64,000 bases of DNA from Streptantibioticus cattleyicolor NRRL 8057 = DSM 46488 (GTDB lineage Bacteria; Actinomycetota; Actinomycetes; Streptomycetales; Streptomycetaceae). A program made the translations under genes and the position numbers. The notes beneath the pieces were generated by a model. It worked only from the letters and a program-made list of their open reading frames with translations. It was not told the DNA's origin and did no database searches. Every line of letters begins with the position of its first letter. The stretch's first letter is position 1. The stretch is taken from positions 310,001-374,000 of the forward strand of contig NC_017586.1 of NCBI RefSeq assembly GCF_000240165.1, read 5' to 3'. Of the stretch, positions 40,173-48,372 are shown piece by piece.

Positions 40173-41038
40173 ATGTCCCCGCACTCCGGCACCCCGTTCA
40201 GCGCCCGCCGCAACGTCCCCGGCGACGCCCGCAGTCTGCCGCCCGCGACCCGGGTCTCCCACGGCGAGTCCGTCGTCCTCTACGGGGACGGTCCGTCCGG
40301 CCCCCACACCCTGTTCACCGACCGGGCGCCGCACGGGCAGCCGGTCACCCTCCCGCACACCACCGAACCCCTCACCCGCGACACCGTGTTCACCCTCCGG
40401 ACCTCGACCGGCGGAGCGACCCAGTACCACACGGTGACCGTCACCGTGGACACCCCCGAACTGCCGGGTCTGAGGACGGACGCGCTCCGGGGCGACCTCA
40501 GCCTGTCCGTACCCGCGGCGCTCACCGTCTCCGGGACCGTCGAGGTCTCGGGCGCGGCGAAGGTGGACGGCGCCTGCGTGGCGGGCGCCATCCGGGCCGC
40601 CGGACACGTGGAGACCGGGACGGTCACCGTGACCGGCGACGTCACCAGCGGCGACGCGGACTCCCGCCTGGAGATCGCGGACCTGCGGGTGGCGCGGGGG
40701 ACGGAGACCGCACACGGCCTCTCCATCACCGGCGGCCCGGCCGCCCTCTTCGGCACGCCGCTCACCGGCGCCGCGAACGCCCCGAGGACGGCTTCGTCGT
40801 GTCCCTCGGCTCCTACAAGGACATGGAACTCACCGCCACCTCCGCGGACGGCACGTCCACCACGACCCGGGCCAGGGCCGCCGGAAGGTACCCATGGACA
40901 GCGGGAGCCCTCCCTCTTCATGTGGGCGACCGCGTGGAGGTCACACCCACCGACGCCCACGTCCACGTCGTCCCCCTCGGCCACGCGGGCACCCACACCG
41001 CCCCTGACGCCGCCGTGGCGGAGCCGGACCACACCTGA
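40173..41038 (+). pseudogene. Gene F: fibre-like protein without base domain, one frameshift
   Basis: ATG behind AGGAGGTCCC. Frame 0 gives the Ig-like module (SHGESVVLYGDG, PLTRDTVFTLRTS, YHTVTVTVDTP) and shaft (LSVPAALTVSGTVEVSGAAK, HVETGTVTVTGDVTSG). Near 40778-40786 one base is missing from CGCCCCGAGG, and frame 2 then reads the tip (EDGFVVSLGSYKDMELTATS ... GALPLHVGDRVEV ... VHVVPLGHAG) to the stop at 41038. Corrected length ~288 aa. It lacks the N-terminal base of D and E, so it may dock through another protein. Uncorrected, translation runs on over the dehydrogenase gene. Confidence 0.77.
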
Positions 41039-41130
41039 CGACGTCCACCGCCACCCCGCGTCCCGATCGCGGGTTTCCCTCCCCCGGGCCACGGACACCC
41101 GGACCGGGGAGAACTGCGAAGGAGGCGACC

Positions 41131-42315
41131 ATGCGGGCTGTGACCTGGCACGGACGGCGGGACGTGCGCGTCGACACGGTGCCCGACCCGAAGATCGAGG
41201 AGCCCACCGACGTGATCGTCCGGGTGACGACCACCGGCATCTGCGGCTCCGATCTCCATCTGTACGAGGTGATGGGCCCCTTCATCGACCCCGGGGACAT
41301 CCTGGGCCACGAGCCGATGGGTATCGTCGAGGAGACCGGCCCCGAGGTCACCGCGGTGCGCCCCGGGGACCGGGTGGTGGTGCCGTTCAACGTCTCGTGC
41401 GGCACCTGCTTCATGTGCGAGCGCGGACTGCACTCGCAGTGCGAGACCACCCAGGTGCACGAGCGCGGCACCGGCGCCGCGCTCTTCGGCTACACCAAGC
41501 TCTACGGCCAGGTCCCCGGCGGCCAGGCGCAGTACCTGCGGGTGCCGTTTGGCAACACGCTGCCGGTCAAGGTGCCCGAGGGTCCGCCGGACGAGCGGTA
41601 CGTGTACCTGTCCGACGTGCTGCCCACGGCCTGGCAGGCGGTGGAGTACGCCGCCGTACCGCCCGGCGGGAGCGTGGCGGTGCTGGGGCTCGGCCCGATC
41701 GGCGACATGGCGGTGCGGATCGCGCTGCACCGGGGCGCCGGGCGGGTGATCGGGGTGGACCTGGTGCCCGAACGGCTGGCCAGGGCCGCGGAACGCGGGG
41801 CGGAGACGGTCGACCTCAACGCCCACGACAAGGACCTCGCCGAGGTCGTCCGGGGGATGACCGACGGACGCGGCCCGGACGCGGTGATCGACGCGGTGGG
41901 CATGGAGGCGCACGGCGCGCCGGCCGCCAAGTTCGCCCAGCAGCTCACCGGGCTGATGCCCAGCGCGGTCGCCCGCAAGCTGATGGAGCGCGCCGGGGTG
42001 GACCGGCTGCACGCGCTGTACGCCGCCATCGACATCGTCCGGCGCGGCGGCACCGTCTCGCTCAGCGGGGTCTACGGCGGCGCCGCCGATCCGCTGCCGA
42101 TGCTGACCATGTTCGACAAGCAGATCCAGCTGCGGATGGGCCAGGCCAACGTGCACCGCTGGGTGGACGACATCCTCCCGCTGCTCACCGACGCCGATCC
42201 GCTGGGCGTCGAGGGGTTCGCCACCCACACCATGGCGCTGGAGGACGCGCCGCACGGCTACGAGACGTTCCAGGCCAAGCGGGACGGCACGGTGAAGGTG
42301 CTGCTCACGCCGTGA
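41131..42315 (+). CDS. Zinc-dependent alcohol dehydrogenase (formaldehyde dehydrogenase-like)
   Basis: 394 aa. MDR zinc site CGSDLHLY and LGHEPMG, structural cysteines CGTCFMCERGLHSQC, nucleotide motif LGLGPIGDMAV. About as long as, and similar to, the dehydrogenase at 13026, but without its DLDQEDP insert; this branch is widespread in actinobacteria and usually annotated as alcohol or threonine-type dehydrogenase. GAAGGAGGCGACC gives a strong ribosome site. It starts 92 bp after the fibre-like cluster and is probably a separate unit. Confidence 0.87.
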   Translation: MRAVTWHGRRDVRVDTVPDPKIEEPTDVIVRVTTTGICGSDLHLYEVMGPFIDPGDILGHEPMGIVEETGPEVTAVRPGDRVVVPFNVSCGTCFMCERGLHSQCETTQVHERGTGAALFGYTKLYGQVPGGQAQYLRVPFGNTLPVKVPEGPPDERYVYLSDVLPTAWQAVEYAAVPPGGSVAVLGLGPIGDMAVRIALHRGAGRVIGVDLVPERLARAAERGAETVDLNAHDKDLAEVVRGMTDGRGPDAVIDAVGMEAHGAPAAKFAQQLTGLMPSAVARKLMERAGVDRLHALYAAIDIVRRGGTVSLSGVYGGAADPLPMLTMFDKQIQLRMGQANVHRWVDDILPLLTDADPLGVEGFATHTMALEDAPHGYETFQAKRDGTVKVLLTP

Positions 42316-42330
42316 CGAGGGGCCCGCGGG

Positions 42331-42948
42331 TCAGCCGACGCGGCGGCCGGTGAACGCGGCCAGCCGGTCGGACGCGGAGGCCCCGGGCGGGGCCGGCTGT
42401 TCGGGGCCGAACGCCTTGCCCTCCACCTCGCGGCCGCGGAACTCGTCGCGCAGCGCGGTGCGGGCCCAGCGCAGGGCGGCCTCGGCCACCTCGTCGTCGA
42501 GTGGCGCCGTGCCGTCGGTGGCGCGCCTCAAGTCCCAGGCGTGCACGGTGAATTCGGTGATCTGCTGGTCGACCGGGAAGCGGGCGGGGACGGTGCCGAC
42601 CACCGGGAGCCGGACGGTGCCGGTCAGGTCGCCGGCCGCGCGCCAGGCGGCGAGGAGCCGGGCGGCGCCGGTCCGGAAGACGGGGGCCCGGTCGGGTCCG
42701 GTGGCGGGCACCGGGGCGGTCCAGTCGGGGCGCTCGCCCCGGGCGACCGCGGTGAACGGGGCGAGGTCGTGCACCACGTGGTCGGCGAGGGTGCCCACGT
42801 CCCAGGTCAGGCACGGGGTGGGCAGCCCGAGCTGGTCGGGGCGTACGCCGTCCAGCACCGCGGCCATCCGGTCCAGCGCCCGGGCCAGCAGTCGCACCGG
42901 ATCGTCCGTGCCGGTCACCGGGGTGCCGGAGGTGGTCGGGTCGCTCAT
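42331..42948 (-). CDS. TIGR03086/maleylpyruvate isomerase-fold protein (DinB-like)
   Basis: 205 aa. N-terminal DinB-like four-helix bundle with the TIGR03086 pattern: LDGVRPDQLGLPTPCLTWDV, then LADHVVHDL and the later FTVHAWDLRRATD; His positions fit the mycothiol-dependent metal site. Such proteins use mycothiol or bind metal; substrate unknown. ATG 42948 has GGAGGCCCC upstream. Convergent with the dehydrogenase gene, 15-bp gap. Confidence 0.83.
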   Translation of the reverse strand: MSDPTTSGTPVTGTDDPVRLLARALDRMAAVLDGVRPDQLGLPTPCLTWDVGTLADHVVHDLAPFTAVARGERPDWTAPVPATGPDRAPVFRTGAARLLAAWRAAGDLTGTVRLPVVGTVPARFPVDQQITEFTVHAWDLRRATDGTAPLDDEVAEAALRWARTALRDEFRGREVEGKAFGPEQPAPPGASASDRLAAFTGRRVG

Positions 42949-43048
42949 GGGGCCTCCGTCGGTGGTCCGGCGGCAGCCGGGCCGGGCCAACTGTCCGCCA
43001 CCGTAAGCGCGGCGCCGGACACCGACAACCCGGGTGGGCCGCCCGGCG

Positions 43049-44065
43049 TCAGCCGCGCCCGGCCGCCGTGAGCACCGCGTCCAGCCCGGGGGCCAGCGCC
43101 ACCAGCACCGGCACCAGGGCGATCAGCAGCCCCACGGCGGTGAGGTGGAGCCGCTGCACGGGCCGCAGCCGGGGCGGCCCGGTCAGCAGCCGGTCGACCC
43201 GTTCGGCGACCTGCTCGACCGGGGGCGGCGGCGGGGAGCCGGGTGCCCACGCGGCGGGCGGCCTGGGGCGTGGGGGGCCGAACCGGCCGTCGTTGAGGTC
43301 GATCAGCGCCAGCGCGGTGGCCAGGCTGCCGTGGCGTTGCGCGGCGGCGTCGTCGGCGGCCAGCTCCACCAGCCGGGCCGAGGTGCGGGCGTAGGCGGTG
43401 AAGAGTTCGGCCGAGGGGAACGCGGTGGCCAGCGCGCCCGCGGAACGCAGCAGCAGATGGTGGCGGGCGCGGGCATGGGCGCGTTCGTGGGCGAGCACGG
43501 CACGCAGTTGCTCCGGGCCGAGCCGGCGCATCGCCCCGGTGGAGACCACCACGCGCGGCGGACGCAGCGGCATGGTCAGCGACCACGCCTCGGGCCGTGA
43601 GCCCTCCAGCACCAGCAGGTCGTCGTCGCCGCGACGGCCGCGCTGCCGGGGCACCGCGCCGGGCGGCAGCGGCGGGGCGGCGGCCCGCAGCGCCTGGTAG
43701 CGGCGGCGCCGGCTGATCCGGGCGAGATGCGCCTCGCGGAACAGGTGGAGCACGACGTGGACCGCCGCCGTGATCAGCACCGCGGCCAGCACCCCGCGCC
43801 ACACCCCGCCGGCGGCCAGCCCGTAGGACTCCTGGACCCCGCGCGGGGCGGACTCGAAGAGCCCGGTGCGCAGCGGCGCCCACAGCGCGGCGCCGGTGAC
43901 CAGCAGCGACAGCGCGAAGCACAACAGCACGGCGGCGACCACGCACTGCCACACCCACAGCGCGACGACCGGTTCGCGGTCCTGCCAGCTGGCGCGGCCC
44001 AGGATCCTCGGCGCCGCGACGGCGAAGGCCACGCCGATCAGCGGGAGCGCGAAGGCCGTTCCCAC
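43049..44065 (-). CDS. M56-family (BlaR1/MecR1-like) membrane metalloprotease
   Basis: 338 aa with four membrane spans (~1-18, ~37-60, ~87-108, ~305-330) and an inward-facing zinc protease domain with HERAH at 193-197 (H193, E194, H197). The following Glu zinc ligand would be in LVELAADDAAA. It has no penicillin-binding sensor domain. In actinobacteria M56 genes usually sit behind a BlaI/CopY repressor that the protease destroys; I find no such gene here. GTG start with GAGGGGGAC upstream. Confidence 0.85.
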   Translation of the reverse strand: MGTAFALPLIGVAFAVAAPRILGRASWQDREPVVALWVWQCVVAAVLLCFALSLLVTGAALWAPLRTGLFESAPRGVQESYGLAAGGVWRGVLAAVLITAAVHVVLHLFREAHLARISRRRRYQALRAAAPPLPPGAVPRQRGRRGDDDLLVLEGSRPEAWSLTMPLRPPRVVVSTGAMRRLGPEQLRAVLAHERAHARARHHLLLRSAGALATAFPSAELFTAYARTSARLVELAADDAAAQRHGSLATALALIDLNDGRFGPPRPRPPAAWAPGSPPPPPVEQVAERVDRLLTGPPRLRPVQRLHLTAVGLLIALVPVLVALAPGLDAVLTAAGRG

Positions 44066-44308
44066 ACCGTCCCCCTCTTCCTGCTCTCGTCGGGTGCTCC
44101 CCGCAGCATGCCCGGCCGGGCCCGCCGGTCGCCACGGTCGCGGTCCGCGAAACGTCCCGGGGCCGCGGGTCCGGCGGCGTCCCACGCTAGCCACCCACGG
44201 CTCGGAAGGCGCCATGAATGGCTCAACTACCAGTCACGTTTTGCGGAAGGCTTGGTGTGCACTGGCCGGCGGGGACGAGTGTGCGGAACCGACGGAGGTG
44301 CATGGATC

Positions 44309-45523
44309 GTGACCGATGCCCTGACGACCCAGCAGTCGCAGGCGCTTCCTTTCCCACAGGCCCGTACCTGTCCCTACCACCCGCCGGCCGGTTACCGGGA
44401 CGTGCGGCAGACGGGCCCGGTCGGCCAGGTGCGGCTGTACGACGGCCGGTTGGTGTGGCTGGTGACCGGGCACGCGCAGGCCCGGGCGCTGCTGACCGAC
44501 CCCAGGCTCTCGGCCGACCGGCAGAATCCGCGCTTCCCGGTGATCGCCCCCCGGCTCGCGGAACTCATCCGCCGGGTGCGCAGCCCGCTGCTCGGGGTCG
44601 ACGAGCCGGAGCACGGGGTGCAGCGCCGGATGCTGATCCCCAGCTTCACGGTGAAGCGGACGGCCGCCCTGCGCCCGCGGATCCAGCGGGTGGTCGACGA
44701 GGCGCTGGACGCGATGGTGGCCCAGGGTCCCCCGGCCGATCTGGTGGCCTCCTTCGCGCTGCCGGTGCCCTCCACGGTGATCTGCCTGCTGCTCGGGGTG
44801 CCCTACGCCGACCACGAGTTCTTCGAGGGACGCTCGCGGCAGCTGCTGCGCGGGCCGCGCGCCGAGGACGTGGAGAGCGCCCGCCAGGACCTCAACGGCT
44901 ACCTGCGCGACCTGGTGCGGGCCAGACGGAGCCGGCCGGGCGACGGCCTCCTCGACGAACTCGTCGCCGAGCAGCTGGAGCCCGGTCACCTCACCGAGGA
45001 CGAACTGGTCAGCATGGCGCTGCTGTTGCTGGTGGCGGGGCACGAGACCACCGCCAACATGATCTCGCTGGGCACCCTGACGCTGCTGGAGCACCCCGAG
45101 CAGCTCGCCGCCGTGCGGACGGACCCGGGCGTGATCCCGGACACCGTCGAGGAGTTGCTGCGGTTCTTGTCGATAGCCGACGGTATGGCCCGGGTCGCCA
45201 CCGCCGACATCGAGGTGGCCGGGGTGACGATACGCGCCGGGGACGGGGTGTTTCTGGCCACGTCGGAGATCAACCGGGATCCGGGCGCGTTCCCGGAGCC
45301 GGACGCGCTCGACGTGCGCCGGGGTGCCCGCCATCACGTGGCGTTCGGCTTCGGGGTCCATCAGTGCCTCGGCCAGAACCTGGCCCGCGCCGAGTTGGAG
45401 ATCGCGCTCACCACGCTGTTCACCCGGCTCCCCGGGCTGCGGACGACGGTGCCGGCCGAGGAGCTGCCGGTCCGCGCCGGGGACGTCATCCAGGGGCTGG
45501 ACGTGCTGCCGGTGACCTGGTGA
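44309..45523 (+). CDS. Cytochrome P450 (CYP105-like)
   Basis: 404 aa, soluble class I bacterial P450. Haem loop FGFGVHQCLGQ with thiolate Cys353, I-helix AGHETT at 243-248, K-helix EELLR at 281-285. Same subgroup as the P450 at 59353 (matching YADHEFF and IxGHETTAN regions). No ferredoxin gene adjoins it, so electrons must come from elsewhere. GTG start with GGAGGT 9 nt upstream. Substrate not predictable. Confidence 0.92.
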   Translation: MTDALTTQQSQALPFPQARTCPYHPPAGYRDVRQTGPVGQVRLYDGRLVWLVTGHAQARALLTDPRLSADRQNPRFPVIAPRLAELIRRVRSPLLGVDEPEHGVQRRMLIPSFTVKRTAALRPRIQRVVDEALDAMVAQGPPADLVASFALPVPSTVICLLLGVPYADHEFFEGRSRQLLRGPRAEDVESARQDLNGYLRDLVRARRSRPGDGLLDELVAEQLEPGHLTEDELVSMALLLLVAGHETTANMISLGTLTLLEHPEQLAAVRTDPGVIPDTVEELLRFLSIADGMARVATADIEVAGVTIRAGDGVFLATSEINRDPGAFPEPDALDVRRGARHHVAFGFGVHQCLGQNLARAELEIALTTLFTRLPGLRTTVPAEELPVRAGDVIQGLDVLPVTW

Positions 45524-45601
45524 CAACAGGCTGAATCCGGCGGCCTGTTGACCTCGGCCGGGCACGAGGGCTCGCCCGGCCACCGGTTCCGGGCGTGCCG
45601 C

Positions 45602-45628
45602 GGCCCCGGGTGACGCGTACCCGGGGCC
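45602..45628. terminator. Hairpin between P450 and His-rich protein genes
   Basis: GGCCCCGGGT and its complement (10-bp stem, 7-nt loop), between the convergent stops at 45523 and 45651. Confidence 0.6.
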
Positions 45629-45650
45629 CGGCGTGCGCGATGTCGTGGCG

Positions 45651-46457
45651 TCAGACGGAGTCGCCGTCACGGCGGCGCCGGACGACGAGTGCACCGGTAC
45701 CCGCCGCCGCGGTGGCCAGCAACGCGGTGCCGGCGACGATCTCCGCGGTGTTCACCGTGCTGGCGCCACCGCCACCGGCGTGGACCGGGCCCTTGGGCGG
45801 CTTGGCCAGCACCCGGACGGTGCCGTAGAGGACCTTGTCGTGCCAGCGGGTCTCGGGGGCGTTCCAGCCGTGGCCGTCCTCCCGGTCGTCGTCCCGCCCG
45901 TGGTCGCGGCCGTGCTCCCGGCCGCCGTGGTCGCGGCCCTCGTCCCGGCCGCCGTCCCACCAGTTGTCCCGGCCGTGCTCCCGGCCGCCGTGCTCCCGGC
46001 CCTCGTCCCGGCCCCCGTCCCACCCGTTGTCGCGGCCGTGGTCGTGGTCCCGGCCGTGCTCGCGGCCGTGGTCGTCGCGGTCGTGGCTGCCGCCGTTCCA
46101 GCCGTGGTCGTACCCGTGGTCGCGGCCGTGGTCGTAGCCGTGGCCGCCGTCGTGGTGCCGGCCGCACTTGACGACGACCTTGTACTCGCCCGGCTTGACG
46201 TCGGCGATCCGGGCCTCACCGCCGAGCCCGTGACGGGCCCGCTCCAGCCGCGCCTCCCCGGTGAACGCCTCCGACCAGGCCGACGCGTACTCGCTGTGGC
46301 ACCGGTCGCCGTCGTAGACCTGGACGGTCTCGCCCGGCTTGGCCTCGTGCGGCACGACGTGGACGTCCCACCCGTCGTGCGCGGCGGCGACCGGCGCGCC
46401 GGCTATGACGGCCGCACCGGCCACGGCAATGGCGGTTACCAGCTTTTTGGCCTGCAT
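45651..46457 (-). CDS. Exported His/Asp/Gly-rich repeat protein with C-terminal anchor
   Basis: 268 aa. Signal peptide (MQAKKLVTAIAVAGAAV, cleavage after ~VAAA), a folded beta domain (~27-98; VVPHEAKPGETVQVYDGDRC, VKPGEYKVVVKC, one Cys pair), then ~100 residues of DHGREHGRD-like repeats rich in His, Asp, Arg and Gly. A wall-spanning linker, a C-terminal hydrophobic helix and an Arg tail (VVRRRRDGD) follow. There is no LPxTG. The N-domain resembles exported proteins of actinobacteria that I cannot name further. The His/Asp repeats could bind metal ions or surface polymers (inference). GGAAG precedes the ATG. Confidence 0.75.
   Translation of the reverse strand: MQAKKLVTAIAVAGAAVIAGAPVAAAHDGWDVHVVPHEAKPGETVQVYDGDRCHSEYASAWSEAFTGEARLERARHGLGGEARIADVKPGEYKVVVKCGRHHDGGHGYDHGRDHGYDHGWNGGSHDRDDHGREHGRDHDHGRDNGWDGGRDEGREHGGREHGRDNWWDGGRDEGRDHGGREHGRDHGRDDDREDGHGWNAPETRWHDKVLYGTVRVLAKPPKGPVHAGGGGASTVNTAEIVAGTALLATAAAGTGALVVRRRRDGDSV
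45910..46035. repeat. 63-bp tandem repeat within the His-rich gene
   Basis: Two adjoining 63-bp units (45910-45972, 45973-46035), nearly identical, each coding a 21-residue block of the type (N/D)xWDGGRDEGRxHGGREHGR. Variation between units is mainly at single codons, so the block probably expands and contracts by slippage. Confidence 0.7.
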
Positions 46458-46653
46458 GTCTTCCTACCTTCTGTTGAGGCCCGCTTCGTCCTGGATGGCG
46501 GAAGTGGGGCGACATTAGGTGGTCAATGCCGCATAAGAAGAACTATGTGATGTATCGGACAGCGGCAACTCGTCGGAGGCCGCCGGGCGACCCCGTCGCG
46601 GGCGCCCGGCGTACGCCGTTTGAGTGAGCGTCAGCCGCCACCGCCCCGCCGGG

Positions 46654-48180
46654 TCAGGGGGCCGACAGCGGTACGCCGCGACTGGCCGCGTACGCCTGAA
46701 CGGGTGTCATGGCGACGCCGCCCAGCAGGACCGTCGGGAACCGGCTCACCTGGGCGCACTCCCCGCCCTGGTCGGCGCTGCGCGGGTGGGCGTCGGCGAG
46801 CGGCGAACCGGCGTCGGGCGAGGCGGAGGCGGAGGAGGCGGGGGAGGCCGACGCGGACGCCGGGGCCGGCACCGAGGACGAGGCGGCGACCGGCGGGGCG
46901 GAGGAGGCGGGCGCGACGACACCGGGCCGGAAGACCGGCAGCCCACCGGCGCGCGCGACCGTGGCGGACGGCGTCACGGCGGGCCGGGCAGGCGGCGGGG
47001 CCGGACCGGCGGCGGGGCGGGCGGCCCCGGCCGGGGTGAGCGGACGGTCGGCCGCGATCGCCTCGAACAGCTTCCGGGCGGCCGGCGCGACCAGCACCCG
47101 GTCGGGGTCTCCGGGGTCCGGGACGCTCTGCATGGTGACGAAGGTGACCCGGGAGGGCGGCACCTTGTCGATGTCGTCGGCGAGCCCGAGCAGCTTGTGC
47201 AGGCTGTCCAGGCCGGTGTCGACGGTCAGCGCCCGGGTGGCGGCGTCGGCGAGCGAGTAGACGGTGGCGGGCCTGCTCAGCGTCCCGGCCGCCTTCAAGG
47301 TGCGCACCAGCGCCGCCAGATACAGGTGCTGGGCGTAGGTGCGGCCCAGGTCGCTGCCGTCCCCGAAGGCGTGCCGGGACCTGACGAACTGGAGCACCGC
47401 CATGCCCTTGAGCACGTGCTCGCCCCGGGTCAGCTTCAGGTGCGAGTAGGGGTCGTAGACATCGTCGCTGACGCAGACCGGCACCCCTCCGGCGACGTCC
47501 GACAGCCGCACCACCCCGGCGAAGTCCACCATCAGGAAGTGGTCGATGGGGATGCCGGTGAGCTGGTGGACGGCGGCCACCGTGCACCCGGGGCCGTACT
47601 GGAGCGTGGAGTTGAGCTGTCCGTGGTGGGCGGGCACCACGGTGCCGGCGTGCGCGTCCCGGCAGGCCGGCAGGTCGGTGACGGTGTCCCGGGGCACGCT
47701 GAGCACGGTGGCGCCGGCGCGGTCGGCGGCGAGGTGGACCACCATCTCGACGTCGGCGTTCTCCCCCGGCCCGCAGTCGCCGCCGATGGCGCAGTCGTCG
47801 GCGGTGGCCCGGGTGTCGGAGCCGATCACCAGGACGTTGACCGGGGTGCGCCCGAAGGCGTCGGGCCGCTCCCGGCCGGCGTCCCCGGTGGTGCCGCCGA
47901 ACAGCGGCAGCCCGCGCAGGTTGCCGCTCAGGTCCTCGTAGACCAGCGCGCCGATGCCGACCACCAACAGGGTGAACAGGCACCCCGCGACGGTGACGGC
48001 GCGCAGCACCCGGCGGCGCCGGGCGGGGACGGGGGCGGGGTCGCCGGCCGTGTCGTCGTCGGCGCCGTCGCCCCCCGCCGGGGACGCCGGCGCGGACGCC
48101 GGTGGGGGCTTCGCGCCGGGGGCGGGCGGACCGGGGCGTTCCGGGCCGTCTTCCTCGCTGCCGTCGGCTGATTCGCTCAA
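46654..48180 (-). CDS. LCP (LytR-CpsA-Psr) family cell-wall ligase
   Basis: 508 aa, type II membrane protein. Cytosolic Pro/Asp-rich head, one helix (~58-80), then the LCP domain: VLVIGSDTRATADDC, DVEMVVHLA, VLSVPRDT (the pyrophosphate-Arg/Asp motif), QFVRSRHAFGDGSDLGR. A Pro/Ala/Ser-rich tail of ~120 aa follows. LCP enzymes move lipid-linked glycopolymers (teichoic acid, capsule) to peptidoglycan. I prefer the TTG at 48180 (GAGGGGCGGCA upstream); a longer in-frame reading exists but has no ribosome site. Confidence 0.85.
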   Translation of the reverse strand: MSESADGSEEDGPERPGPPAPGAKPPPASAPASPAGGDGADDDTAGDPAPVPARRRRVLRAVTVAGCLFTLLVVGIGALVYEDLSGNLRGLPLFGGTTGDAGRERPDAFGRTPVNVLVIGSDTRATADDCAIGGDCGPGENADVEMVVHLAADRAGATVLSVPRDTVTDLPACRDAHAGTVVPAHHGQLNSTLQYGPGCTVAAVHQLTGIPIDHFLMVDFAGVVRLSDVAGGVPVCVSDDVYDPYSHLKLTRGEHVLKGMAVLQFVRSRHAFGDGSDLGRTYAQHLYLAALVRTLKAAGTLSRPATVYSLADAATRALTVDTGLDSLHKLLGLADDIDKVPPSRVTFVTMQSVPDPGDPDRVLVAPAARKLFEAIAADRPLTPAGAARPAAGPAPPPARPAVTPSATVARAGGLPVFRPGVVAPASSAPPVAASSSVPAPASASASPASSASASPDAGSPLADAHPRSADQGGECAQVSRFPTVLLGGVAMTPVQAYAASRGVPLSAP

Positions 48181-48308
48181 TGCCGCCCCTCGTGCTCGTT
48201 GCCCTGGGACCGGTGTGGTGCCGGCCGTCCGCCGCCGCGTGGCCGGGGCCGGCCCGCGGTCACGGGGGCCTGGCCGTCGCGGAAGCACCGGGTCCACCTC
48301 GTCCGATC

Positions 48309-48323
48309 GCGCTCAGTGAGCGC
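48309..48323. promoter_or_regulatory. Palindrome GCGCTCAGTGAGCGC between the LCP and response-regulator genes
   Basis: Perfect 7-1-7 inverted repeat in the divergent intergenic region. It could be an operator for the response regulator downstream or for control of the LCP gene. No factor assigned. Confidence 0.4.
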
Positions 48324-48372
48324 CCTGTCACCATTAGCATGGCTTCCCGTGGGTGGCGAGGAAGCTGCGGCC

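Noticed and set aside
30940-41038. Extracellular contractile injection system or phage tail locus
   Set aside because: Fibre-like proteins are present but no sheath, tube, baseplate, tape measure, AAA ATPase or lysin gene is seen in or next to the cluster; kept as an unknown assembly.
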